Part shown: positions 1 to 5,991 of the stretch, in pieces
Numbering within the stretch: position 1 is the stretch's first letter
Layout of the letters: every line of letters begins with the position of its first letter
Source: Erysipelotrichaceae bacterium
GTDB taxonomy: Bacteria > Bacillota_I > Bacilli_A > Erysipelotrichales > Erysipelotrichaceae
Assembly: GCA_017620435.1 (NCBI GenBank)
Contig: JAFZQL010000015.1
Location: forward strand, 1 to 13,900
Length of the DNA stretch: 13,900 nt
Direction of reading: 5' to 3'
Notes under the pieces: model-generated
What the model was told of the DNA's origin: nothing
What the model saw: the letters and a program-made list of their open reading frames with translations, nothing else
The model's database searches: none
Program-made: the position numbers and the translations under genes

Positions 1-8
1 GCAGGAAA

Positions 9-743
9 ATGGAAAGAGAAGAAAGCGGACTGATCAGAATGAGCGAGAGGCTGTTTGTGCTTCCTTATGAGGAAGAAACAGACAGGCCGAACCTGTATTA
101 CATAAGAGGAGACAGGTATTGTGCAGCTGTGGATGCCGGGAATTCCAAGGCGCATGTAGAGAGGTTTTATCAGGCCCTGCAGGCGTCCGGTATGAGGCTT
201 CCCGACTGTACTTTCATTTCCCACTGGCACTGGGACCATACCTTCGGTCTGCATGCGATCCATGGAGTTTCCTATTCAACACTATTGACACAAAACAAGC
301 TGAAAGAGGTCATGAAGTGGAAATGGAACGAAGAAGCCATGCAGGAAAGGGAAGAAACAGGAGAGGACATCTCTTTCTGCAATGAACATATCCGGATCGA
401 ATACCCGGATCTGAATCAGATCAAAGTAACTGCGACAGACAGAATCATTTCTGAGCCCGTTTCCTTTGATCTGGGAGGAATCTGTGCTGATTTGATACCG
501 AGGGATTCTACGCATTCCCGCGACGCCCTGTTTGTCTATCTTCCTTCTGAGAAAGTTCTGATCCTGCAGGATGCGGACTGTGAGGATTTCTATCACGGTT
601 CCGTCTATAATCAGGAAAAGCTGAAAGACATGATTGCCTTCTTTGAATCCCTGGATTATGAATACCATTGCCTGGGACATGCGATGCCCGAGACAAAGGA
701 AGAAGCCCTGAAAAGACTCTATGCATGTAAAAATGAGTGGTAA
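9..743 (+). CDS. MBL-fold (metallo-beta-lactamase superfamily) metal-dependent hydrolase
   Basis: This looks like a soluble cytoplasmic metallo-hydrolase of the metallo-beta-lactamase fold. The family signature HxHxDH is present as HWHWDH (His72, His74, Asp76, His77 counted from the first ATG). Later ligand candidates are His169 in STHS, Asp188 or Asp190 in LQDAD, and His224 in LGHA, so the binuclear metal site appears complete. Length is 244 aa, a single MBL domain with no extra domain. The substrate cannot be told from sequence; such proteins include glyoxalase II-like thioesterases and RNA or lactone hydrolases. The start is uncertain. The frame is open to the window edge, and a second ATG at 39 (MSERLF) fits the domain start better, but neither has a clear Shine-Dalgarno sequence. 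The stop lies inside a terminator hairpin shared with the converging SIS gene. Confidence 0.85.
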   Translation: MEREESGLIRMSERLFVLPYEEETDRPNLYYIRGDRYCAAVDAGNSKAHVERFYQALQASGMRLPDCTFISHWHWDHTFGLHAIHGVSYSTLLTQNKLKEVMKWKWNEEAMQEREETGEDISFCNEHIRIEYPDLNQIKVTATDRIISEPVSFDLGGICADLIPRDSTHSRDALFVYLPSEKVLILQDADCEDFYHGSVYNQEKLKDMIAFFESLDYEYHCLGHAMPETKEEALKRLYACKNEW

Positions 744-753
744 CACTCATTTT
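730..753. terminator. Bidirectional intrinsic terminator between the MBL and SIS genes
   Basis: A perfect 10-bp inverted repeat (AAAATGAGTG / CACTCATTTT) flanks a 4-base loop GTAA. The TAA stop of the MBL gene (741-743) overlaps the loop and the TGA stop of the SIS gene (747-749, minus strand) sits in the right arm. The stem is AT-rich, so its strength is uncertain, but A and T runs on both sides fit termination in both directions. Confidence 0.65.
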
Positions 754-1862
754 ATTTTCTGTAGATCGAGATACAGGTTATCCCGGGATTTGCTGGCGAC
801 CTTGTTGGCTTTCTTGAACTTCTTGACGTTTTCGTGCGGTTCGTAGCGGTTTGTGCTTTCACTCATTAGATAGGCCAGGATCTGCAGACAGGACAGTCTG
901 TACAGCGGAGATACCAGGGCATCCGCAGACATTTCGGTACTGAAGGAATGGTTTTCATCCAGAGGAGAATGTTCAGAAAGGACATAGACTTTTTCCGTGA
1001 TGTCTTTCAAGGCATCGGCGATCTTCAGAATCCTTTCTGAGCTGGAATGGTTTTCATTGTCGATAACGATGATCATATCATCCGGCGTAGACGGATAGAG
1101 AGGGCCATGCAGGAATTCCTCTGCCTCGTAGGCGATCGACGTGATGCAGGATGTTTCCGCGATCTTCAAGGCTCCTTCACTGGCAGTTCCGAAATTCGGT
1201 CCGCTTGACAGAAGTATCACTCTGTTTCTTCCGGTGAAGTCGTTTTTATTCCGCTTGAAGATCTCCTCGGCCTTCTTCTGCATTTCCGGATGGATCTTTA
1301 CCGATTTATACAGCTCATCCAGGTAATAGACATACAGGTCTTCCTGAATGAGCCGGAGTTCTTTGCCAAGTTCCAGGGTGAAGACCATCAGAAAGCAGGC
1401 CAGCGAAGCGACGCCCTTGGTCACGAAACCGACTTTTTCTTCTCCGACCTGCCAGTTTACGGTAAGGTCGGCGATCTTTGCGGCATCGCAGTCATCTCTT
1501 CCGGTCAGACAGACGCAGCTGTGGCCGTTCTGTTTCAGGACGCTTAATGCTTCCAGGGTGTTGGTAGAACAGCCGGACTGAGAAACGGCCATCGCCATTT
1601 GATTGCTTATTGTTGCGGATTCATGATGCACGAAAGTGAAAGGCGTAATTAGAGTGATCCCGGTTTGCAGGACCTCTTCCATAAAAGGTCTGGTGCACAG
1701 ACATCCGTTGTAGGATGATCCGGATGCGATCAGACAGATCCCTTCACATTGATTCTGCCGGTAGAATTCTACAAGCTGTTTTGTATATTCTTCCCGTCTG
1801 TCGATGATATTCAGAAGTGTTTCAGGCGTTTCCCTGATGTAGTCCAGCATTGTTTTTTCCAT
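747..1862 (-). CDS. Double-SIS-domain sugar-phosphate isomerase/deglycase-like protein (GlmS isomerase-half family)
   Basis: This 371-aa protein has two SIS domains (about residues 30-160 and 205-340) and lacks the N-terminal glutaminase domain of GlmS. It therefore belongs with the stand-alone sugar-phosphate isomerases, deaminases and deglycases such as the AgaS and FrlB types. Sugar-phosphate-binding serines are seen in ASGSSYN (47-52) and SQSGCSTNT (94-102). The second domain carries LSSGPNFG and the family motif EEFLHGP. The likely substrate is a phosphorylated amino sugar or fructosamine-6-phosphate; sequence alone does not decide. The ATG has a strong AGGAGG 5 bases upstream. No transport genes are next to it. 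It diverges from scpA, and its leader contains a small hairpin (1882-1896). Confidence 0.85.
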   Translation of the reverse strand: MEKTMLDYIRETPETLLNIIDRREEYTKQLVEFYRQNQCEGICLIASGSSYNGCLCTRPFMEEVLQTGITLITPFTFVHHESATISNQMAMAVSQSGCSTNTLEALSVLKQNGHSCVCLTGRDDCDAAKIADLTVNWQVGEEKVGFVTKGVASLACFLMVFTLELGKELRLIQEDLYVYYLDELYKSVKIHPEMQKKAEEIFKRNKNDFTGRNRVILLSSGPNFGTASEGALKIAETSCITSIAYEAEEFLHGPLYPSTPDDMIIVIDNENHSSSERILKIADALKDITEKVYVLSEHSPLDENHSFSTEMSADALVSPLYRLSCLQILAYLMSESTNRYEPHENVKKFKKANKVASKSRDNLYLDLQKIK

Positions 1863-1881
1863 AGTTCCTCCTGAATGAAAA

Positions 1882-1896
1882 ACGGGAATGACCCGT
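1882..1896 (-). promoter_or_regulatory. Inverted repeat in the leader of the SIS gene
   Basis: ACGGG and CCCGT form a 5-bp dyad with a 5-base loop between the SIS promoter and its Shine-Dalgarno sequence. Read on the minus strand, AATGA and TCATT around the same bases can form an alternative, mutually exclusive stem, and TTTT follows the GC stem. It could be an operator or a weak attenuator. This is inference. Confidence 0.35.
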
Positions 1897-1915
1897 CATT
1901 TTTTACCTCACCACC

Positions 1916-1924
1916 ATCATAACA
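1916..1924 (-). promoter_or_regulatory. Extended -10 promoter element for the SIS gene
   Basis: The minus strand reads TGTTATGAT, an extended -10 (TGn plus TATGAT). The -35 region is poor. Predicted transcription starts near 1909 and gives a leader of about 47 bases with a good Shine-Dalgarno sequence. Confidence 0.5.
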
Positions 1925-1934
1925 TAAAAAAGAA

Positions 1935-1943
1935 TGCTATAAT
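1935..1943 (+). promoter_or_regulatory. Extended -10 promoter for scpA, placed immediately before the start codon
   Basis: TGCTATAAT is a consensus extended -10 element. It ends 7 bases before the ATG at 1951, so the predicted +1 falls on or beside that ATG. No good -35 is visible, which is common with extended -10 elements. The layout implies a leaderless scpA transcript. Confidence 0.6.
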
Positions 1944-1950
1944 GAGTTGG

Positions 1951-2682
1951 ATGGGTTTTGAAGTTGAGACACTGAAATTCGAAGGTCCGTTAGATCTGAT
2001 GCTGCATCTGATCCATGAGCAGCAGCTGGATATTTTTGATCTGGACATGGAAGTCCTGACGGACCAGTATATCGCCTATCTGCATGCCATGGAAAACCTT
2101 CAGCTGGAGATCGAGAGCGAGTATCTGGTTGAACTGGCTACCCTGATCGAATACAAGTCCAAGAAACTGCTGCCTAGACACAGTGATGAACTGGAGGACG
2201 ATTATGAAGATCCGAAAGACAGGCTGGTCAGAAGACTTCTGGAGTACCAGAAATACAAGGAAGTATCGGCGGCTCTTTACGATTCTTTTGTTGAAAGGCA
2301 GGATCAGCTGTCGAAGCCTTTGTCGCTGGACCGTTTCATTAAGGAAGCCGATCTGGATGCCCAGAAGGTGGAAGGAGATCCATATGATCTGCTGAAAGCC
2401 ATGAACAAGGTTTTAAGAAGACTGCAGCTGTCCAGACCTCTGGATATCAAGGTTACCCAGAAAGAACTTTCTCCGGAAGAAAGAATACTGCAGATCAAAG
2501 CCAGACTCAAGGATCTGCCGGAGACATTCAGTTTTGAAACGCTGATCGAGGATTGCGACGACCTGCATGAATACGTCATCACGTTCATGGCGATCCTGGA
2601 TATGGCCAAGGACCACTATCTGGCGTTTACGATCGACGACAACGAGAACATCTGGTTTACAAGAGGTACGAATCATGAATGA
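1951..2682 (+). CDS. scpA: Segregation and condensation protein A (ScpA), kleisin of the SMC complex
   Basis: ScpA is the kleisin subunit that bridges the SMC head domains and binds a ScpB dimer in bacterial condensin. The family hallmark FEGPLDLMLHLI is at the N-terminus, followed by the helical domain with YIAYL and LVELATLIEYKSKKLLP. A charged middle and a winged-helix C-terminus ending near FTIDD follow. I chose ATG 1951 (MGFEVETL) because it gives the usual family N-terminus and 243 aa. Longer in-frame starts at 1888 (adding a histidine run) and 1942 lie upstream of or inside the apparent -10 box. No Shine-Dalgarno sequence precedes 1951. The 3' end overlaps scpB by 8 bases, so the pair is probably translationally coupled. 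Confidence 0.96.
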   Translation: MGFEVETLKFEGPLDLMLHLIHEQQLDIFDLDMEVLTDQYIAYLHAMENLQLEIESEYLVELATLIEYKSKKLLPRHSDELEDDYEDPKDRLVRRLLEYQKYKEVSAALYDSFVERQDQLSKPLSLDRFIKEADLDAQKVEGDPYDLLKAMNKVLRRLQLSRPLDIKVTQKELSPEERILQIKARLKDLPETFSFETLIEDCDDLHEYVITFMAILDMAKDHYLAFTIDDNENIWFTRGTNHE

Positions 2683-3295
2683 AGAAATGATGAATGAAGA
2701 AATACAGGAAACAGAAGAGGTTTCTGATCAGAATAGAGAAGACGTGAAACAGCCCGACAACATGGAAGCGATCGTGGAGGGGCTTCTGTATATTGTCGGC
2801 GAGGACGGTGTAAAGGCGGAACAGCTTGCCGTGGCGATCGACAAGTCTTTGGAAGATACGAAGATCATTCTGGAAAATATCCAGCACAAGTATGCGAGTG
2901 AGCTTTACGGCATCGAACTGGTCGGTTACGGTTCCGTATACAAGTTCATTACAAAAAAGGATGTCTATCCATATGCTCAGATTCTGTTCGGTACTGCCAA
3001 GCCGGGAACGCTTTCCCAGGCAGCACTGGAGACGCTGGCGATCATCGCCTATAAACAGCCGATCACCAGGATCGAGATCGAAGAACTGCGCGGTGTCAGC
3101 GCGGAAGTGATGCTGAGGAAGCTGCTGGCCAGGAATCTGATCCGGGAAGCGGGAAGATCCGAAGCGCCGGGAAGACCTATCCTTTATGAAGTGACAGAAG
3201 AGTTCATGGATTCTTTCAAACTCTATACGCTGAATGAACTGCCTGATCTTCCTGAATACAAACAGGAAGAAGAAAACGAAAATCTGTTTGAATAA
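2675..3295 (+). CDS. scpB: Segregation and condensation protein B (ScpB)
   Basis: ScpB is the winged-helix (kite) subunit that dimerises and binds the ScpA linker in SMC-ScpAB. The signature ALETLAIIAYKQPITRIEIEELRGV is at residues about 117-141 and the second winged helix ends in GRPILYEVT. The protein is 206 aa from ATG 2675, which has AGAGGT about 8 bases upstream inside the end of scpA. Residues 1-29 form an acidic, probably disordered extension before the family core starts at MEAIVEGLLYI. The C-terminus is also acidic (EEENENLFE). An alternative start at 2687 or 2690 would trim only this tail. The gene ends in a terminator shared with the converging DUF523 gene. Confidence 0.96.
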   Translation: MNEEMMNEEIQETEEVSDQNREDVKQPDNMEAIVEGLLYIVGEDGVKAEQLAVAIDKSLEDTKIILENIQHKYASELYGIELVGYGSVYKFITKKDVYPYAQILFGTAKPGTLSQAALETLAIIAYKQPITRIEIEELRGVSAEVMLRKLLARNLIREAGRSEAPGRPILYEVTEEFMDSFKLYTLNELPDLPEYKQEEENENLFE

Positions 3296-3326
3296 AAACT
3301 GCCAGGATCATGCTCCGGCAGTTTTT
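3294..3326. terminator. Bidirectional intrinsic terminator between scpB and the DUF523 gene
   Basis: A perfect 10-bp stem, AAAAACTGCC (3294-3303) with GGCAGTTTTT (3317-3326), has A and T tracts that serve both strands. The apical part can extend through GGA/TCC with one bulged A. The scpB TAA touches the left arm and the DUF523 stop (3308-3310) is in the apical region. Confidence 0.85.
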
Positions 3327-3748
3327 CTTCTGATTTCTTCGATATCGTTTTCGCTGTAGACGGGGATGTTGTGTTCCAGACACAACCGGGTAAACAGCCC
3401 CTGACCTTCGATCAGCTTTCCGGAAAAAGATCCGTCATAGATCCGGTATGTGCCGCAGGAAGGGGATCTCTCTTTCAGGATGACCATGTCGCAGTCGCGG
3501 ATCATCTCAAGGCATTTCAGTGTACCTTTCTTCAGTTTCTCCGTAACGTCTTTGCCGCCTGAGGAATAGACCTTTCCGTCTTTGATTTCCAGTGACTCGC
3601 GGGGAACAGGAAAACCGGCCGCCATCTCCGGGCAGATCTTTATCAGTTCATGATCTTTCAGGATCTTGAGCAGTTCTTCGTTCTTTTTATCGGTTCCGTC
3701 ATAACGGACTTTATCGCCTGCCAGACAGGCCGAGATTCCTATTTTCAT
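3308..3748 (-). CDS. DUF523 family protein of unknown function
   Basis: This is a 146-aa single-domain protein matching the DUF523 family: ISACLAGDKVRYDG at the N-terminus (Cys8), CPEMAAGFPVPRES (Cys39) and LKERSPSCGTYRIYDG (Cys98). The three conserved cysteines could ligate a metal or cluster, but the biochemical role of the family is not established to my knowledge. There is no signal peptide or membrane segment. The length is normal for the stand-alone form, without the DUF1722 domain found fused in some homologues. The ATG has no Shine-Dalgarno sequence; TAAAAT ends 6 bases before it, suggesting a leaderless transcript. It diverges from the Mrp gene with overlapping promoters. Confidence 0.85.
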   Translation of the reverse strand: MKIGISACLAGDKVRYDGTDKKNEELLKILKDHELIKICPEMAAGFPVPRESLEIKDGKVYSSGGKDVTEKLKKGTLKCLEMIRDCDMVILKERSPSCGTYRIYDGSFSGKLIEGQGLFTRLCLEHNIPVYSENDIEEIRRKTAGA

Positions 3749-3754
3749 ATTTCT

Positions 3755-3783
3755 ATTTTACAATGTGCTATTATATTTGTGGA
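3755..3783 (-). promoter_or_regulatory. Promoter of the DUF523 gene, abutting its ATG
   Basis: On the minus strand TCCACA (3778-3783) is a 4/6 match to the -35 consensus, followed by a 17-base spacer and TAAAAT (3755-3760). The predicted +1 is about 3748, which is the start codon itself. The element overlaps the divergent Mrp promoter and its Shine-Dalgarno sequence. Confidence 0.55.
3766..3774 (+). promoter_or_regulatory. Extended -10 promoter for the Mrp ATPase gene
   Basis: TGCTATTAT is an extended -10 element. The predicted start is near 3781, directly at the GGAGGT Shine-Dalgarno sequence (3781-3786), giving a very short leader of about 13 bases before ATG 3794. Confidence 0.55.
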
Positions 3784-3793
3784 GGTAAGAAAC

Positions 3794-4603
3794 ATGTCTG
3801 ATTGCAATGGAAACTGCAGCAGCTGTGCACAGAACTGCGCTTCAAGAACGCAGGAACAGATCGTGCCGACTGCTGATACAAAAATAAACAAGATCATAGG
3901 TGTACTCTCCGGAAAAGGCGGCGTAGGTAAGTCGATGGTTTCGTCCCTTCTGGCGGTTGAACTGGCGGAAGCCGGATATCATGTCGGCATCATGGATGCG
4001 GATATCACCGGACCGAGTATTCCGAAGATGTTCGGACTCAATGACAGACTTTACGGCGACGAGGAGGGAATATTCCCGGCTGTTACGACTTTAGGCATCA
4101 AGGTCGTATCCATCAACATGATGCTGGAAAACGAAGATGATGCGGTACTCTGGAGAGGACCTATCCTGGGGAATCTGATCAAACAGTTTTATACGGAGGT
4201 GCACTGGGGAGAGCTGGATTATCTGATCATCGACATGCCTCCAGGGACATCGGATGTTGCGATCTCGATCATTCAGCAGATCCCGGTCGATCAGTTTGTC
4301 ATGGTGACAACGCCTTCCAAACTGGTATCGATGGTCGTAGGAAAAGCCATCAACATGGCCAAGCAGGTCGATAAACCGATCGCCGGTCTGGTTGAAAATA
4401 TGGCCTATATCAAATGCGAAGTCTGCGGTCATGAGATGAACATTTACAAGAACGACGAGACGGAAAAGACGGCCGAGAAATACGGTCTGGATCTTGTTGC
4501 CAGACTGCCGATGGATCCTGAACTGGCGAATGATGCCGATGAAGGAAACATCGAATCTTACAGAGGCGGGCTGCTGAAGGAACTGGTAGAAAAACTGAAA
4601 TAA
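3794..4603 (+). CDS. mrp: Mrp/Nbp35-family P-loop ATPase, iron-sulfur cluster carrier
   Basis: This 269-aa cytoplasmic ATPase of the MinD/Mrp class is thought to carry and deliver Fe-S clusters to apoproteins. The deviant Walker A motif GKGGVGKS is at residues 40-47, the switch region at DADITGPSIPKMFG (68-81), and Walker B at LIIDMPPGTSD (144-154). Cys208 and Cys211 in CEVC are the family CxxC that bridges a cluster across the dimer. The first 15 residues carry four cysteines (4, 8, 11, 15), resembling the N-terminal cluster site of Nbp35; this is recurrent in anaerobic Firmicutes Mrp proteins. The N-terminal DUF59 domain of some homologues is absent. ATG 3794 is fixed by GGAGGT 7 bases upstream; the frame stays open further upstream, but that is antisense to the DUF523 gene. 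Confidence 0.93.
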   Translation: MSDCNGNCSSCAQNCASRTQEQIVPTADTKINKIIGVLSGKGGVGKSMVSSLLAVELAEAGYHVGIMDADITGPSIPKMFGLNDRLYGDEEGIFPAVTTLGIKVVSINMMLENEDDAVLWRGPILGNLIKQFYTEVHWGELDYLIIDMPPGTSDVAISIIQQIPVDQFVMVTTPSKLVSMVVGKAINMAKQVDKPIAGLVENMAYIKCEVCGHEMNIYKNDETEKTAEKYGLDLVARLPMDPELANDADEGNIESYRGGLLKELVEKLK

Positions 4604-4621
4604 GGCTAAAGCCTTATTTTT
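4598..4621 (+). terminator. Intrinsic terminator after the Mrp gene
   Basis: AAATAAGGC and GCCTTATTT form a 9-bp stem with loop TAAA, followed by further Ts. The TAA stop (4601-4603) is inside the left arm. The methyltransferase ATG is only 15 bases further on, so either readthrough or a promoter inside the hairpin must serve that gene. Confidence 0.75.
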
Positions 4622-4635
4622 GTACGAAGTAAGAA

Positions 4636-5307
4636 ATGAAGAAGTATTACGAAGCATACGACAAGAGATACCGGCAGATCCATGAGAAGGGCCTGTCCTG
4701 GTCTGTAGAGAGGAATACGCCCATCGTAGAAGATACGATCCGTAAATGCCGTTTAGAAGATGCAAGGATGCTGGAGATCGGCTGCGGAGAAGGAAGGGAT
4801 GCCAGGTATCTATTAAACAGGAGCTTTAACGTAATGGCGATCGATGTTTCTCCGGAAGCGATCGATTACTGTATCGGAAAAGATCCGGAACATCGAGAGA
4901 ATTATGCTGTCGCGGACATTCTTGGGGAAAATGACGTTCACGGGAACTACGGCTTTATCTATTCTGTTGCCTGTCTGCATATGCTTGTTTTGGATGAAGA
5001 CAGAAAGGGATTCTACCGCTTTATCTGTGAACATCTGGAAAATGACGGATATGCCCTGATACTCAGCATGGGAGATGGAAGGGTGGAATACAGAAGCGAT
5101 ATTTCCGAAGCTTTCCATGATGTAAAAAGGATACATCAGGAAACGGAAGAAGAATTCTGTATCGCCGCAACCAGCTGTCGGATTGTGAATGCTGATACTT
5201 TTCAGAAAGAAGCCAAGGACAACGGCTTCAGGATCTTGGACTACGGCATGACGCAGATCGAGAACCACTTTGATCAGATGATGTATATGATCATAAAAAA
5301 ACACTGA
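4636..5307 (+). CDS. Class I SAM-dependent methyltransferase
   Basis: This 223-aa single-domain Rossmann-fold methyltransferase has motif I at MLEIGCGEGRDA (about 45-56), the motif II acidic residue in MAIDVSPEA (Asp70), a motif near YAVADIL, and the post-motif segment FIYSVACLHML. The substrate is not predictable; the fold is typical of small-molecule methyltransferases (Methyltransf_11/25/TehB-like). There is no signal peptide or membrane segment. The ATG has no clear Shine-Dalgarno sequence and follows the Mrp terminator by 15 bases. A TATTTT at about 4615-4620 could be a weak -10, but I do not count it as a firm promoter. The TGA stop lies within the next terminator hairpin. Confidence 0.85.
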   Translation: MKKYYEAYDKRYRQIHEKGLSWSVERNTPIVEDTIRKCRLEDARMLEIGCGEGRDARYLLNRSFNVMAIDVSPEAIDYCIGKDPEHRENYAVADILGENDVHGNYGFIYSVACLHMLVLDEDRKGFYRFICEHLENDGYALILSMGDGRVEYRSDISEAFHDVKRIHQETEEEFCIAATSCRIVNADTFQKEAKDNGFRILDYGMTQIENHFDQMMYMIIKKH

Positions 5308-5326
5308 CGACCAGTGTTTTCTTTTT
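5295..5326. terminator. Bidirectional terminator between the methyltransferase and tRNA-Trp
   Basis: AAAACACTG (5298-5306) and CAGTGTTTT (5312-5320) form a 9-bp stem with loop ACGAC. On the plus strand TTTTCTTTTT follows; on the minus strand seven Ts follow. It therefore ends both the methyltransferase mRNA and the tRNA transcript. The methyltransferase TGA (5305-5307) is at the stem-loop junction. Confidence 0.85.
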
Positions 5327-5329
5327 CAA

Positions 5330-5403
5330 TGGCAGGGGAGGTAGGGGTTGAACCCACACCAACGGTTTTGGAGACCGGTATACTACCGCTATACTACTCC
5401 CCT
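5330..5403 (-). tRNA. trnW: tRNA-Trp (anticodon CCA)
   Basis: The minus strand folds as a cloverleaf. Acceptor AGGGGAG pairs perfectly with CTCCCCT, followed by discriminator G and an encoded CCA end. The D arm is GTAT-AGCGGTA-GTAT with two G-U pairs. The anticodon arm is CCGGT-CTCCAAA-ACCGT with loop CU-CCA-AA, giving anticodon CCA (tryptophan, UGG codon). The T arm is GTGGG-TTCAACC-CCTAC. It closely resembles the known Bacillus tRNA-Trp layout. One oddity is that the 27-43 pair appears as a C-T mismatch. It is a solitary tRNA gene with its own promoter and terminator. Confidence 0.95.
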
Positions 5404-5417
5404 ATACGTGCTTTATT

Positions 5418-5446
5418 ATTTTATCTTAATCTATCATTTTCTGCAA
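5418..5446 (-). promoter_or_regulatory. Promoter of tRNA-Trp
   Basis: The minus strand reads TTGCAG (5441-5446), a 17-base spacer, then TAAAAT (5418-5423). This is a near-consensus sigma-A promoter with a predicted start about 7 bases before the mature tRNA. It interleaves with the divergent GNAT promoter. Confidence 0.75.
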
Positions 5447-5454
5447 GGTATAAT
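5426..5454 (+). promoter_or_regulatory. Promoter of the GNAT-glycosyltransferase operon, abutting the ATG
   Basis: TATAAT (5449-5454), a perfect -10 hexamer, ends 6 bases before ATG 5461. A weak -35 TTAATC (5426-5431) sits 17 bases upstream. The predicted +1 falls on the start codon, so the transcript would be leaderless. Confidence 0.6.
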
Positions 5455-5460
5455 AAAACT

Positions 5461-5991
5461 ATGGGAAGATATCGTTTTGATACCGTCAGACCGGAATACT
5501 ACGGAATGATTTCCGATTACCGGGAAGAAATGCTGAAGGAAGGATCGAACTTCGACGGCTGCAGTTCTCTGGAACGTTATGAGGATATCGAAAAGTGGCA
5601 TCTCAACTGCCTGCTTTTTGAAAGACCCGATACGGTTCCTCCGGGATATTCGATCGGTTTTGAATATCTTTATCTGAATGAGGAAGAAGTTGCCGGGATG
5701 GTCAATCTGCGTCCTAAGGCGCTTTCCCATATCTATCTGAAACAGTACGGCGGGCATATCGGCTACAGTGTAAGGCCTTCTTTAAGGAAGCAGGGAATAG
5801 GAACAGAGATGCTGAGGGATTTTCTTCCTGTCTGTAAAGAAGAATTTCATCTGGACAGAGTTCTGATTACCTGTTTGAAGGACAACGAGGGTTCCAGAAG
5901 AGTTATAATGAATAACGGCGGCGTTTATGAGAATGATATCTTTTATCCGCCTGCAGATGAAATATTGGAAAGGTATTGGATCAGTTTATGA
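5461..5991 (+). CDS. GNAT-family N-acetyltransferase
   Basis: This 176-aa protein has the GNAT acetyl-CoA fold. Motif A is GGHIGYSVRPSLRKQGIG, with the pyrophosphate-binding RKQGIG at 109-114. It is followed by LITCLKDNEGSRRVIMNNGG, where the DN.GS segment is the usual motif B asparagine/serine region. The acceptor substrate is unknown; the long N-terminal half resembles GNATs often annotated as predicted acetyltransferases of amino acids or antibiotics, but no resistance role can be claimed. I chose ATG 5461 because upstream in-frame sequence runs into the tRNA-Trp gene and its promoter. No Shine-Dalgarno sequence precedes it. It overlaps the glycosyltransferase start by 4 bases (ATGA), so the two are translationally coupled. 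Confidence 0.88.
   Translation: MGRYRFDTVRPEYYGMISDYREEMLKEGSNFDGCSSLERYEDIEKWHLNCLLFERPDTVPPGYSIGFEYLYLNEEEVAGMVNLRPKALSHIYLKQYGGHIGYSVRPSLRKQGIGTEMLRDFLPVCKEEFHLDRVLITCLKDNEGSRRVIMNNGGVYENDIFYPPADEILERYWISL

Noticed and set aside
1888..1950. An N-terminal extension of ScpA containing a four-histidine run.
   Set aside because: It lies upstream of a consensus extended -10 and is not part of the ScpA family N-terminus. The His run comes from a CACCACCATCAT repeat read in frame.
2567..2674. A 36-residue N-terminal extension of ScpB overlapping scpA.
   Set aside because: The Arg/Ser/Thr/Trp-rich sequence is scpA read out of frame; ATG 2675 has a Shine-Dalgarno site.
3650..3793. An N-terminal extension of the Mrp protein.
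   Set aside because: It is antisense to the start of the DUF523 gene and upstream of the Mrp promoter; GGAGGT fixes ATG 3794.
5314..5460. An in-frame extension of the GNAT protein to 225 aa that starts just after the methyltransferase.
   Set aside because: It would run through the complementary strand of tRNA-Trp and through both promoters. The GNAT domain starts properly at ATG 5461.
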